53,890 nucleotides of DNA from DATATV01 sp035551355. GTDB taxonomy: Bacteria > Actinomycetota > Actinomycetes > Mycobacteriales > Pseudonocardiaceae. The stretch spans positions 1 to 53,890 of the forward strand of contig DASZNF010000130.1 in assembly GCA_035551355.1 (NCBI GenBank), given 5' to 3'. The stretch's first letter is position 1; every line of letters begins with the position of its first letter. The position numbers were made by a program, and so were the translations under genes. Under the pieces are notes generated by a model, which was not told where the DNA came from, made no database searches, and saw only the letters and a list, made by a program, of their open reading frames with translations. Positions 22,447-31,328 of this stretch are shown here, in pieces.

Positions 22447-24768
22447 GTGCGTGGACTCAGCCCAGTCAGCAAGCTGGCCGGCCTGTGCCTGCTGGCCGGA
22501 GTGTTGCTCGCCGGTGTGCTGGCGCCGGTGGTGATCGGCGCCGGAACGGTGTCCAACACGGTCAGCGACTCGGTCGGCGCCATCCCGAACCAGCTCGTCG
22601 GCGTCCGGATGCCGATGGTCACCACGGTGACCGATCGCAACGGCGCGCCCCTGGCCACGCTCTACGACCAGTACCGGCTTCCGGTGTCCTATCAGCAGAT
22701 CTCGCCCAACATGACCTCGGCCATCGTGGCCATCGAGGATCGCCGGTTCTTCGCCGAACAAGGTGTGGACCTGCAGAGCACGATGCGCGCGGCGGTGCAC
22801 GACGCGAGCGGCGGCAGCCTGCAGGGTGCGTCCACCATCACCCAGCAGTACGTGAAGAACTACCTGATCAATGTGGTGGACCGGGGTAATCCCGTGGCGC
22901 AGCAACAGGATCAGTCCGACACCGTGGCCCGCAAGCTGCGCGAGGCGAAGATGGCCGCACAGGTCGGGCAGAGCCTGTCCAAGCCGGCGGTGCTGGCCGG
23001 GTACCTCAACGTGGTCGAGTTCACCGGGAACGTCTACGGCATCGCCGCGGCCGCGCAGGCCTATTTCGGCACGACCCCGGACAAGCTCACCGTGCCGCAG
23101 TCCGCGCTGCTGGCCGGGATGGTCAACAACCCCAACGAATACGACCCCTACACGCACCCGCAACAGACCCTCGCCCGGCGCAACACGGTGCTGGATGCCA
23201 TGGTGCGCAACGGCGCGCTCAAACCCCAGCAGGTGACGCAGGCCAGGGCGCAACCGCTGGGCGTGCTGCCGGGCGGTCCGCAACTGCCCCCGGGCACCTG
23301 CCTGGCGGCCGCGCCCGATGCCGGGTTCTTCTGCCAGTACGTGGTGCGATACCTGGAAAAAGCCGGCTTCACCGCCGACGATCTGCTCACCGGCGGCTAC
23401 ACCATCCGGACCACCATGGACCCGGCGGTCAGCCAGCAGGTCAAGAACTCGGTCGAAGCCAACGTTCCCACCACCCAGAACGGGGTGGCCAACGCGCTCG
23501 CGGTGATCGCGCCCGGCCAGCAGTCGCACGACGTGCTGGCCATGGTGGCCAACCGCGACTACGGCACCGACGCCTCGGCCGGACAGACCTCGACCAACCT
23601 GGTGTCCGAGGTCAGCAACTCGTTCGGGGCCGGGTCGTCGTTCAAGATCTTCACCGCCGCGGCCGCGCTGGAGCAGGGCAAGGCCGGGCTGGACACGCCG
23701 CTGCCCGATCCCGGCTCGGGTTGTTTTCCCTCGTCCGACCCGTCCGGCCGTGGGCACTGCTATCCGGTCCAGAACGACGGCGGTGGTTATCCGAATCCGA
23801 TCAGCCTGCAGGACGCGCTGGCCACCTCGCCCAACGTCGCGTTCGTCGGACTGGAGCAACAGGTCGGCGTGTCCGCGGTGGTGCAGATGGCCGAACGGCT
23901 CGGCCTGCACGAAACGTTGAGCAGCAACGATTCCGGCCAGACGCCGGACCCGTCCTCCACCGATCCGCAGTACAACCAGCCGCAATCGCGATACTTCGCC
24001 AACTTTCCCTCGTTCACCCTCGGCGACAGTCCGGTCAGCCCGCTGGAGATGACCAACGTGTCGGCGACGCTGATGAGCGGGGGCGTGTGGTGCCCGCCCA
24101 ACCCGGTGATGTCGGTGACCAGCCGGTCCGGCCGGCCGGTGCCGGTGGATGCGCAGCCCTGCCAGCAGGTGATTTCCCCGTCGGTGGCCAGCACGTTGCG
24201 GGCCGGGCTGAGCCAGGACACCACCAAGGGCACCTCGGCCAAGGCGGCCCAGGCCGCCGGATGGTCGCATCCGGGCATCGGCAAGACCGGCACCACCGAA
24301 CAGAGCGAATCGGTGGCCTTCGTCGGCGGGACCGACCAGAAAGCCGTGTCCTCCATGGTGTTCGCGGACGGCTCGCACCCCAGGGAACTGTGCCCGGGGC
24401 CGCCGGTGCACCTGGGCAGTTGTGGTTCCGGCGCGTTCGGCGGGACGGTTGCGGCGCCGCCGTACTTCCAGGCGTTCAACCGGATTCTGGCCGGTCAGGC
24501 CGATATCCCGGTGCCGCAACCGGATCCCGCCTACCTGACCACCGGCGGGCACGGCCCGGGAGTGCCTTATGTGGTCGGCCAACCGCTCGGCGCGGCCGGC
24601 CCGGCGGTCACCCGGGCCGGTTATCCGGTGCATACCACCACGGTCGGCTCGGCGCTGCCGGCCGGGCAGGTGATCGGCGAGTCGCCGCAGGGCACCGTGC
24701 CACCGGGCACCCCGGTCGAGTTGTTCGTCAGCAACGGAATCACTCCGCGACCGAACCCGGTTGGCTGA
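22447..24768 (+). CDS. Class A penicillin-binding protein with C-terminal PASTA domain
   Basis: 773 residues. Bifunctional peptidoglycan synthase acting outside the membrane: a single N-terminal membrane helix (LAGLCLLAGVLLAGVLAPVVIG), glycosyltransferase family 51 domain ~60-270 with AIEDRRFFAEQGVD (catalytic Glu) and GASTITQQYVKN, then transpeptidase domain ~370-670 with SSFK (nucleophile Ser397, Lys400), TSPNVAF (SxN) and KTGT (613-616). The last ~70 residues (VPYVVGQPLGAAGPAVTRAGYPV...VIGESPQGTVPPGTPVELFVSNG) form one PASTA repeat. The GTG has only a close GGAG; a -10-like TAGCCT suggests a leaderless mRNA. Confidence 0.95.
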   Translation: MRGLSPVSKLAGLCLLAGVLLAGVLAPVVIGAGTVSNTVSDSVGAIPNQLVGVRMPMVTTVTDRNGAPLATLYDQYRLPVSYQQISPNMTSAIVAIEDRRFFAEQGVDLQSTMRAAVHDASGGSLQGASTITQQYVKNYLINVVDRGNPVAQQQDQSDTVARKLREAKMAAQVGQSLSKPAVLAGYLNVVEFTGNVYGIAAAAQAYFGTTPDKLTVPQSALLAGMVNNPNEYDPYTHPQQTLARRNTVLDAMVRNGALKPQQVTQARAQPLGVLPGGPQLPPGTCLAAAPDAGFFCQYVVRYLEKAGFTADDLLTGGYTIRTTMDPAVSQQVKNSVEANVPTTQNGVANALAVIAPGQQSHDVLAMVANRDYGTDASAGQTSTNLVSEVSNSFGAGSSFKIFTAAAALEQGKAGLDTPLPDPGSGCFPSSDPSGRGHCYPVQNDGGGYPNPISLQDALATSPNVAFVGLEQQVGVSAVVQMAERLGLHETLSSNDSGQTPDPSSTDPQYNQPQSRYFANFPSFTLGDSPVSPLEMTNVSATLMSGGVWCPPNPVMSVTSRSGRPVPVDAQPCQQVISPSVASTLRAGLSQDTTKGTSAKAAQAAGWSHPGIGKTGTTEQSESVAFVGGTDQKAVSSMVFADGSHPRELCPGPPVHLGSCGSGAFGGTVAAPPYFQAFNRILAGQADIPVPQPDPAYLTTGGHGPGVPYVVGQPLGAAGPAVTRAGYPVHTTTVGSALPAGQVIGESPQGTVPPGTPVELFVSNGITPRPNPVG

Positions 24769-24853
24769 CCGGACCCGGGTGACGTGTGTGGTCGTCGCTG
24801 GTTGCCTCGGTGAGGTCTGTGCCACCCGCAGGCATCGTCGGCGGGGGCTCGAA

Positions 24854-24902
24854 CATCTTTTCGGGCAAATGGAAAGATGCGGCGCGATTGGGAAACTTTC
24901 CC
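24854..24902. promoter_or_regulatory. Two inverted repeats before the lipoprotein gene
   Basis: CATCTTT (24854-24860) pairs with AAAGATG (24873-24879), and GGGAAACTTTCCC (24890-24902) is a palindrome about its central C. They lie in an AT-richer patch 30-78 bases before the lipoprotein ATG and could be terminator plus operator; nothing decides between these. Confidence 0.35.
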
Positions 24903-24931
24903 GCTGTGCCGGGGGATTGGTGGAGACGATG

Positions 24932-25510
24932 ATGCGTCAGGCTGTGGTCGTGGCCGGGGGATTAGCCCTCGCCATCGGGCTGGTCGGGTGTGGGACTACC
25001 GACACGGTGAGCGGATTGGCGCAGTCCACACCGTCGGCCAGTGCGCCGGCGGCCACGACCAGCGCGCCGTCCTCGGGTTCGGGGTCGGGCTCGAGTTCGG
25101 CCGGTGGGGCGAAGACGGCGGCGGCCGCGATGACCTCGTTCGTCACGCAGGTGCTGCAGCAGCACTACGCCAAGGCGTGCAAGGACAACGCCCCGGGGGC
25201 CGCGCCCGGCCAGGCCCCGGCGACGGTGTGCGCCAAACCCGAGATGACCAAGACCCTGACCTCGCTGCACGACGCGTGGGCCAAACCGGGCGTGCAACTG
25301 CCGCCGGTAGGCAAGGTGAAGGTCAGCGCGCTGTCACCGCAGGGCGACTCGGTCACGGTGCCGGACACGGCGGTCACGCTGGACGGGCACACGCTGCACG
25401 ACCTGGAGCTGATCGGTTCCTCCGGGGACACCAGCTCGTTCAAGATGTCCTTCGTGGTTACCAAGGTGAACGGCAGCTGGTACGTGTCCAACTTCAACAT
25501 CGACGTCTGA
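24932..25510 (+). CDS. Lipoprotein, unknown function
   Basis: 192 residues from ATG 24932, which has GGAG 6 bases upstream; GTG 24920 is in frame but would lengthen the signal. The signal peptide MRQAVVVAGGLALAIGLVGC ends in a clear lipobox (LVGC, Cys20). A Ser/Ala/Gly linker follows, then a ~130-residue domain with two cysteines (KACKDNAPG, VCAKPEM) probably disulfide-bonded outside the cell, ending in SSFKMSFVVTKVNGSWYVSNFNIDV, an NTF2/SnoaL-like or Mce-associated-like closing pattern. Anchored on the outer face of the membrane. Follows the PBP but is separated by 163 bases. Confidence 0.8.
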   Translation: MRQAVVVAGGLALAIGLVGCGTTDTVSGLAQSTPSASAPAATTSAPSSGSGSGSSSAGGAKTAAAAMTSFVTQVLQQHYAKACKDNAPGAAPGQAPATVCAKPEMTKTLTSLHDAWAKPGVQLPPVGKVKVSALSPQGDSVTVPDTAVTLDGHTLHDLELIGSSGDTSSFKMSFVVTKVNGSWYVSNFNIDV

Positions 25511-25516
25511 GCGGTT

Positions 25517-25548
25517 CCGGCCGGAGCTGGGTCACTCGCTCCGGCCGG
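25517..25548. terminator. Bidirectional terminator
   Basis: CCGGCCGGAGC (25517-25527) pairs perfectly over 11 bp with GCTCCGGCCGG (25538-25548), loop 10 bases, between the convergent lipoprotein and NmrA-type genes. Confidence 0.75.
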
Positions 25549-25589
25549 CTACCCGGGTCGCTCCACGCGCGAACAGGCGGTTCACTGAC

Positions 25590-26420
25590 TCAACGGAAAT
25601 CCTCGGCGTGATCCCGGGCCCACTCGGCGAAGGTCAGCGCAGGCCGGCCCAGGATCTTGGGCACCGCGTCCAGTTCGACCGGCAGCGCGGGCACTGTGCC
25701 GCGGCTCTCGATCAGCCGGTCGACCAGGAACGGCGGCAGCTGGGTGAGCTGTTCGGCGCGGAAGGTCTCCACGTCCACCTCGGTCAGCCGGACCGGTTCG
25801 CCGAGCGCGTCGGCGATCGCGGCCACCTGCTCGCGCGTGGTCGACGGGCCCGGCCCCAGCACCGGCGGGGCGGTGTCGCGCAGCGCGTCGCCCAGCAGCG
25901 CCCGCGCCGCCACTCCGGCGATGTCGCGTTCGTGCACCGGCGAGGTGGTGGCCTCCGGGAACGCGGTGCGCAGTTCGCGGTCGGTGCGGATGGTCTGCCA
26001 GCGCAGCGAGTTCGTGGCGAAGTATCCGCCCCGCACGAAGGTCCGGTCCAGCCCGGCCGCGTCGATGGCCTGTTCCACGGTGAGGTGGCGTAGCGCGATC
26101 GGGTTGGCTTCCGGGTTGGGCGCCTGCACCGAGTAGGAGGACAGCAGCACCACGTGGGTCACGCCCGCCTTGGTGGCCGCGGCGGCGAATTCGGTCGCGG
26201 TCTCCGGGTGGGCGTAGAGGAACACCTTGTCGACGCCGTCCAGCGCGGCCGGCAGGGTCGCCGGGTCGGTCAGGTCGGCCCGCACCACCTCGACCTCGTC
26301 CGGGAACTGGCCGGGCTGCGGCTCGCGGCTGGACGCGCGGACGGATTCCCCGGCCGCCAGCAGTTCGGTCAGCACGGCGCGGCCCACATGTCCCCGGGCC
26401 CCGGTCACCAGAATGGTCAC
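25590..26420 (-). CDS. NmrA-like/atypical SDR NAD(P)-binding protein
   Basis: 276 residues. It begins MTILVTGARGHVGRAVLTELLAAG (GxxGxxG Rossmann) and continues with VRADLTDPATLPAALDGVDKVFLY, VVLLSSYSVQ, RTFVRGGYFATNSL and a C-terminal ALTFAEWARDHAEDF, the pattern of NmrA/azoreductase-type SDRs in actinobacteria. The usual YxxxK triad is absent (SSYSVQ has no following Lys), as is common for the atypical group, so it may sense or reduce quinones. Single gene. Confidence 0.85.
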   Translation of the reverse strand: MTILVTGARGHVGRAVLTELLAAGESVRASSREPQPGQFPDEVEVVRADLTDPATLPAALDGVDKVFLYAHPETATEFAAAATKAGVTHVVLLSSYSVQAPNPEANPIALRHLTVEQAIDAAGLDRTFVRGGYFATNSLRWQTIRTDRELRTAFPEATTSPVHERDIAGVAARALLGDALRDTAPPVLGPGPSTTREQVAAIADALGEPVRLTEVDVETFRAEQLTQLPPFLVDRLIESRGTVPALPVELDAVPKILGRPALTFAEWARDHAEDFR

Positions 26421-26621
26421 GATTGCTCTCTTTTCGTTCGGAAGATCACGACCGGTTCATGGTGGACCATGGCGGGTCCGGTTCACGATTCGGCCGCCGG
26501 GAACTCGGGATTCGGTCGATGACGCGGAACCCGCGATGGGCCAAGGTCAACTCGGCGTGTCCCCCTACGAGAGCTGGTACACGTCCCTGCTCGGCCAGGC
26601 CGGCGCACCGCGGTAATCCGC

Positions 26622-27791
26622 TCAGCTGGTCTCCGGGACCAGCACACACCGCGTGCCGCGATAGATGGTGGGCATGCACTTGTTGCAGTGGATGCACAGT
26701 GACCGGGTGCCGTGGTCGGCGGCGATCCGGCGCGGCAGGTCGGGTTCGCGCAGCAACGCCCGGGCCATGGCGACGAAGTCGAATCCCTCGGCCATGGCCA
26801 GATCCATGGTCTCCTTGCTGGTGATGCCGCCGAGCAGGATCAGCGGCAGGTCCACCGCGGCCCGGAACTGGCGGGCCCGGTCCAGCAGATAGGCGTCCTG
26901 GTAGGGATAACTGCGCAGGAACCGTCCGCCGGCCAGCCGGATGGCCCAGCGTTGCGGCCGGGGGAAGGCGTTGGCGAACTCGGTGAGCGGGGCCTCGCCG
27001 GTGAACAGGTACATCGGGTTGAGCAGCGAACTGCCCGCGGTGAGCTCCAGCGCGTCCAGATTTCCGTCCGTGGCCAGCCAACGCGCGACCTGCAGGCTTT
27101 CCTCGAGCCAGAAACCGCCGGGCACGCCGTCGTCCATGTTGAGTTTCGCGGTGACGGCCAACCGGCCGCCGACCGCCGTGCGCACCGCGGCCGCGATGTC
27201 CAGCGCCAGCCGGGCCCGGTTGCGCAGGCTGCCGCCGTGGGCATCGGTGCGGTGGTTGAGTTTGGGGCTGAGAAAGGAACTCACCAGATAGTTGTGTCCA
27301 AAATGGATTTCCACCGCGTCGAAACCGGCCTGTTCGGCGATCGCGGCCGCCTCCGCGTGGGCCCGCACGATGCGGTCCAGATCGGCGGTGCTCGCGGCGT
27401 TGATCGGGCGCAGGCTCAACGGACTGAAGCCGCGGTTGGGTGCGAGCGCCGGGCGGCCGTTGGACACGCCGTTGGCCACCGGTCCGGCGTGGCCGAGTTG
27501 GGCGCTGACCGCGGCGCCCTCGGCGTGCACCGCGTCGGTGAGCCGGCGCAGGCCGGACACGGCGTCCGGGTTCATGAGGATCTGATGCCGGTCGGTGCGG
27601 CCCTCCGGCGCCACCGCGCAGTAGGCCACGGTGGTCATGCCGACGCCGCCTGCGGCGTGCCGGACGTGGAAGTCGACCAGCCGGCCGGTGATTTCGCCGC
27701 GCGGGGTCGAGCCTTCGAAGGTGGCGGCCTTGATGATGCGGTTGCGCAGCCGGGCGGGGCCGAGGGTGGCGGGGGCGAGAACATCGGTCAC
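26622..27791 (-). CDS. NADH:flavin oxidoreductase, Old Yellow Enzyme family
   Basis: 389 residues. The GTG at 27791 overlaps the TetR stop (GTGA), so the two are translationally coupled. FMN TIM-barrel features: PARLRNRIIKAATFEG, SAQLGHAGP, QAGFDAVEIHFGHNYLVSSFLSPKLNHRTDAHGG (typical HxxN...R.D.yGG segment with H-x-H-N variant), ILLGGITS, FVAMARALLREPDL. The end CIHCNKCMP...GTRC resembles the Cys cluster of 2,4-dienoyl-CoA reductase-like members, but the C-terminal FAD domain is absent. Reduces enones or enals; substrate unknown, probably induced through the TetR protein. Confidence 0.88.
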   Translation of the reverse strand: MTDVLAPATLGPARLRNRIIKAATFEGSTPRGEITGRLVDFHVRHAAGGVGMTTVAYCAVAPEGRTDRHQILMNPDAVSGLRRLTDAVHAEGAAVSAQLGHAGPVANGVSNGRPALAPNRGFSPLSLRPINAASTADLDRIVRAHAEAAAIAEQAGFDAVEIHFGHNYLVSSFLSPKLNHRTDAHGGSLRNRARLALDIAAAVRTAVGGRLAVTAKLNMDDGVPGGFWLEESLQVARWLATDGNLDALELTAGSSLLNPMYLFTGEAPLTEFANAFPRPQRWAIRLAGGRFLRSYPYQDAYLLDRARQFRAAVDLPLILLGGITSKETMDLAMAEGFDFVAMARALLREPDLPRRIAADHGTRSLCIHCNKCMPTIYRGTRCVLVPETS

Positions 27792-28375
27792 GGTGCGTCC
27801 AATCCGGCGATGACGAAGGTGCGCAGCGTCTGGACGGCGTCGGCGCTGGGCGCGGCGACGGTGGTCAGCGGGGTGCCGAAGGTGAGCAGGATCAGGTCGA
27901 AGGCCAGCAGCCAGCGGCGGGCGGCCTGGGTGGGTTCCAGGTCGGGCCGGGCGGCGCGGAGCAGGTCGACCCAGGACTCGGTGCGAAACCAGCGCGAGGT
28001 CCAGCTGACGTCCCGGCGGGCCAGCACCAGCCGGGACAGCAGGTGCAGGTGTAGCCGACCGGTGGGGTCGGCCGACAGGTCGGCCAGCGGGGTGAGCACC
28101 ACATCGGCCAGCTCGGCCACCGTGGGTGGGCGGCCGCGTTCGGTGGTGGCGGCCAGCCGGGGTTGCCAGCGGGGCGCCAGGCGTTGTTCGAGCAGGGCGG
28201 CGACCAGGTTTTCCTTGGAGCCGAAGTGGTAGTGCACCGCGGCCGGATTCATGCCGGCGGCGGTGTTGATGGCCCGCACCGACACCCGGTCGTAGTCGGA
28301 CTCCAGCAGCAACCGCTCGGCGGCGTCGAGCAGCTGGGCCCGGGTCGGCGCGTCGGGGCTGGCGTGAGTGCGCAC
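27788..28375 (-). CDS. TetR-family transcriptional regulator
   Basis: 195 residues. N-terminal HTH: TRAQLLDAAERLLLESDYDRVSVRAINTAAGMNPAAVHYHFGSKENLVAALLEQRL. The C-terminal ligand domain is unremarkable. GTG 28375 is the first plausible start. A large inverted repeat sits 30-62 bases upstream, so it is very likely autoregulated and controls the coupled OYE gene. Confidence 0.92.
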   Translation of the reverse strand: MRTHASPDAPTRAQLLDAAERLLLESDYDRVSVRAINTAAGMNPAAVHYHFGSKENLVAALLEQRLAPRWQPRLAATTERGRPPTVAELADVVLTPLADLSADPTGRLHLHLLSRLVLARRDVSWTSRWFRTESWVDLLRAARPDLEPTQAARRWLLAFDLILLTFGTPLTTVAAPSADAVQTLRTFVIAGLDAP

Positions 28376-28404
28376 GTCCCCAGCTCAACACACGAACATC
28401 GCCC

Positions 28405-28437
28405 GGGTCAATCAGTGACTGAATCAGTGATTGACCC
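28405..28437. promoter_or_regulatory. TetR operator
   Basis: GGGTCAATCA (28405-28414) and TGATTGACCC (28428-28437) are perfect 10-bp arms around GTGACTGAATCAG, which itself repeats TCAGTGA-type half-sites; the whole 33-bp region may hold two overlapping operators for two TetR dimers. Confidence 0.75.
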
Positions 28438-28511
28438 GTTCAGGCGCAGCATGACCAGCTCCAGCTCGCCCGTCGGCCTCGTCGGGTGGAGGATCCGCAG
28501 CCAGGCGCTGT

Positions 28512-28760
28512 CCCGGCGAACTGCGCTCGATCCAGCGGATCGTCGGCGAGACCGTGGCCGAGCCGGCGCCCGCGATCGCCACCTCGGCAGCGGTCCGGGG
28601 CGGTGACGGGGCCGCCTCGCCCGACGTGCGGAAACAGCTCGTCGACTGGTCCCCGGCCGATCGGCTGCGCTACACCACCAATCTGTGCAACGCGCTGCTG
28701 GACGGCGCCTGGGTCGGCATTGGCCAGCTGGGTGGGTCAGCCGCTGGCGGTCAGGCCTGA
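28512..28760 (+). pseudogene. Unrecognised coding remnant
   Basis: A frame with coding-like composition and amphipathic helices runs through GELRSIQRIVGETVAEP and later DVRKQLVDWSPADRLRYTT and LCNALLDGAWVGIGQLGG. No start codon with ribosome binding site is visible; the frame opens without one around 28482. Its 3' end overlaps the IclR stop region on the other strand by 24 bases. I do not recognise the family. It could be the leftover end of a gene removed during rearrangement between the TetR and IclR units. Confidence 0.3.
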
Positions 28761-29528
28761 GTTGCGGTAACCGAGGTCCCGGGACAGCGCGGTGGCCGCG
28801 TCCAGCACCTTCTGGGTGATCGGGCCGTGCAGCGCCTCGGTGGTCACGTCGGGGGCGTAGCCGCTGGCGTTGATGGCGGCCACCACGTGCCCGAGGTGGT
28901 TGTGCACCGGTGCGGCCACCGCCAGGGCGTTGGGCCGGGTCTCGCCGTGGTTGTAGCCGCGGCCCTCGTCCCGGATGCGGGCCAGTTCCTCCAGCAGCTC
29001 GTCCGGGGTGGTCAGGGTGGCCGGGGTGAGTTTGGGCAGCGGGATCGAGTTGACCCACTCGTGCGCCGTCTCGACCGGCAGGTAGGCCAGCAGCGTCTTG
29101 CCCAGACTGGTGGCGTGCAAGGAGAACGACCAGCCGACGTGGCCGGGCACCCGGTTGGACGCCTCCCGTTCCAGGCGTTCGATCACCACCGCGCGGCGGC
29201 CGCTGAGCGCGGCCAGGGAGGCGGCGGCGATCGGCGCTTCCAGCATGGCGCCCAGCCGGGGCAGGGACATCCGGCGCAGATCCAGTGAGTCCAGATAGGA
29301 CACGCCGATGCTCAGGGCGGCCGGCCCGAGCTTGTACACGCCGCGTTCGTCGCGGTCCAGGTAGCCGTCGGTCTCCAGGGTCTTCGCGATGCGGAACGCG
29401 GAGGTGGTGTCGATGTCCAGCCGGTCGGTGGCCTGCTTGAGGGTGAGGCCGTGCTCGTGGTCGCCGATCAGTTCGAGGAACCGCAGGGCCCGGCCGACGC
29501 CGGCCAGGTAGTAGCGGTTGTCGCTCAC
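28737..29528 (-). CDS. IclR-family transcriptional regulator
   Basis: 263 residues. The N-terminal winged helix (VGRALRFLELIGDHEHGLTLKQATDRLDIDTTSAFRIAKTLETDGYLDRD) is followed by the IclR effector domain (HATSLGKTLLAYLP, GRGYNHGETRPNALAVAAPV, VVAAINASGYAPDV). GTG 29528. Divergent from hydantoinase/oxoprolinase genes with three TTTCGCT-type sites between, so it probably represses 29670-34617 and itself. Confidence 0.92.
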   Translation of the reverse strand: MSDNRYYLAGVGRALRFLELIGDHEHGLTLKQATDRLDIDTTSAFRIAKTLETDGYLDRDERGVYKLGPAALSIGVSYLDSLDLRRMSLPRLGAMLEAPIAAASLAALSGRRAVVIERLEREASNRVPGHVGWSFSLHATSLGKTLLAYLPVETAHEWVNSIPLPKLTPATLTTPDELLEELARIRDEGRGYNHGETRPNALAVAAPVHNHLGHVVAAINASGYAPDVTTEALHGPITQKVLDAATALSRDLGYRNSGLTASG

Positions 29529-29547
29529 CGAGTCCTCCCACGCCTGA

Positions 29548-29661
29548 TTTCGCTGAGCGAGCTTAGCACCGTGACCAGCCCACTTTGCGCCATGAGCATT
29601 GACGACTCCGGTCAGCGCGCTTAGAGTTTCGCTAGCAGCATGTTAGTTTCGCTGAGCGAAA
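29548..29661. promoter_or_regulatory. IclR operators and hydantoinase promoter
   Basis: The perfect palindrome TTTCGCTGAGCGAAA (29647-29661) lies just before the hydantoinase B start. The same core recurs as TTTCGCTGAGCGA at 29548-29560 near the iclR start and as TTTCGCTAGCA at 29627-29637. TTGACG (29599-29604), 17 bases, TAGAGT (29622-29627) is a good housekeeping promoter. Two sites therefore sit on or just after the likely transcription start, fitting repression by steric block. Confidence 0.75.
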
Positions 29662-29669
29662 GAGGGATG

Positions 29670-31328
29670 ATGAGGGAAGCGAGCCCGGACTCGGTCACCG
29701 TCGACATCATCGGCGCCCATCTGCTGGCCATCGCCGAGGAAATGGGGGTCGCGCTGATCCGCGCGGCCTACTCCCCGAACGTCAAGGAACGGCACGACTG
29801 CTCGACCTCACTGCTGGATCGCGACGGGCAGACCATCGCGCAGGCCGAGCACATACCGCTGCACATGGGCTCGATGCTCGGCTTCGTCCCCGAACTGATG
29901 GCGGTGTTCGCCGACGACATCAACGAAGGCGACGTGTTCATCGCCAACGACCCCTACGTCGGCGGCAGCACGCACCTGCCCGACGTCGTGGTGGTGGCGC
30001 CGTTGTTCGACGCCGAGGGCCTGGCCGGCTTCGCCGCGACCGTGGCCCACCACGCCGAGTTCGGCGGCAGCCTCGGCTCCGCGCCGGACATCTACAGCGA
30101 GGGCCTGCGCATCCCGCCGGTGCGGATCTTCAACCAGGGCGAGGTCGACGAGGACGTGCTGCGGCTGATCCTGCTCAACTGCCGCGCTCCCCGGGAACGC
30201 CTCGGCGACCTGCGGGCCCAGTTCGCCGCGGTGCGCCTCGGCGCCACCCGCTACGACGAACTGTGCGGCAAGTACGAGGCGCCCCTGGTGCGCGGTGCGA
30301 CCAAGGCGTGGCTGGACAAGGGCGAGGTGCAGGCCCGGGTCGCGCTGGCCAAGCTGCCCGCCGGTGTCTACTCCTTCGAGGACTGGATGGACTACGACGG
30401 CGCGGGCACCACCGACATCCCGATCCGGGTGACGCTGCACGTCGACCAGGGCGGCATCGTGGTCGACTTCGCCGGCACCGCCGATCAGGTCAAGGGCCAG
30501 ATCAACGCGGTCCGCTCGGGCATCAACGCCACCGTCTACTACGCCATCAAAACCATCCTGGACCCGGATCTCCCGGCCAATGCGGGCTTTTATCGCGCCA
30601 TCACCATCAAGACCCGGCCGGGCAGCATCGTCGATCCACTGCCGCCCACCCCGGTCTGGTCGCGGTCGGACACCTGCCAGCGGGTGGCCGACGCGATCCT
30701 GGGCGCGTTCGCGCAGGCGGTGCCGGACCGGGTGCCCGCGGCCAGTCACGGCTCGGTGACCGCGGTGCACCTCAGTGGCCACGATCCGCGGCGCGGCGAG
30801 TTCTTCTCCTACTGCGAGGTGCTCGGCGGCGGCTTCGGCGCCCGCCCGGCCTCGGACGGCCCGGACGCGGTGCAGACCCACGTGACCAACACCGCCAACA
30901 CCCCGGTGGAGGCACTGGAAATCGCCTACCCGCTGCGGGTCGAGGCCTACGGATTGCGCGAACACTCCGGCGGCGCGGGCAAATACCGCGGTGGCATGGG
31001 AATTGTGCGCGATGTGCGGGTGCTGGTCGACGGGGTGCACCTGATCGTCAAGGGCGACCGGGTGGAACGCGGCCCGTGGGGGCTGGACGGGGGCGCGCCC
31101 GGTGCGCCACTGGACTTCCTGCTCGATCCCGGCACCGACCACGAACGCCAACTTCGCCGCCGGGACAACGGCTCCGTGCTACCCAAGGGCAGTGTGGTGC
31201 GGGTGTTGAGCGCGGGCGGCGGCGGATACGGCCCGCTGGACGAGCGCGACCCGGACGCGGCCCGCACCGACCACCTCGACGGTCTCGACCCGGCCGGAAA
31301 CCGTGACCTGGAAGGGATTTCCCAGTGA
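29670..31328 (+). CDS. Hydantoinase B/5-oxoprolinase beta-type subunit
   Basis: 552 residues from ATG 29670 (ATG 29667 adjoins; AGAGGG ahead). Features: VDIIGAHLLAIAEEMGVALIRAAYSPNVKERHDCS, FIANDPYVGGSTHLPDVVVVAPLF, HHAEFGGSLGSAPDIYSEGLRIPPVRI, GMGIVRDVRVLV and the C-terminal SAGGGGYGPLDERDP. It pairs with the alpha subunit next door as an ATP-dependent amidohydrolase of cyclic amides (N-methylhydantoin, 5-oxoproline, hydantoins) or as an acetone/acetophenone carboxylase relative; no third carboxylase subunit is present. Cytosolic. Stop overlaps the next start (GTGA). Confidence 0.9.
   Translation: MREASPDSVTVDIIGAHLLAIAEEMGVALIRAAYSPNVKERHDCSTSLLDRDGQTIAQAEHIPLHMGSMLGFVPELMAVFADDINEGDVFIANDPYVGGSTHLPDVVVVAPLFDAEGLAGFAATVAHHAEFGGSLGSAPDIYSEGLRIPPVRIFNQGEVDEDVLRLILLNCRAPRERLGDLRAQFAAVRLGATRYDELCGKYEAPLVRGATKAWLDKGEVQARVALAKLPAGVYSFEDWMDYDGAGTTDIPIRVTLHVDQGGIVVDFAGTADQVKGQINAVRSGINATVYYAIKTILDPDLPANAGFYRAITIKTRPGSIVDPLPPTPVWSRSDTCQRVADAILGAFAQAVPDRVPAASHGSVTAVHLSGHDPRRGEFFSYCEVLGGGFGARPASDGPDAVQTHVTNTANTPVEALEIAYPLRVEAYGLREHSGGAGKYRGGMGIVRDVRVLVDGVHLIVKGDRVERGPWGLDGGAPGAPLDFLLDPGTDHERQLRRRDNGSVLPKGSVVRVLSAGGGGYGPLDERDPDAARTDHLDGLDPAGNRDLEGISQ

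Noticed and set aside
26421..26621. Short coding-like tail ending SPYESWYTSLLGQAGAPR
   Set aside because: Only ~25 codons look protein-like and the rest of the frame is antisense to the NmrA-type gene; too little to call a remnant.
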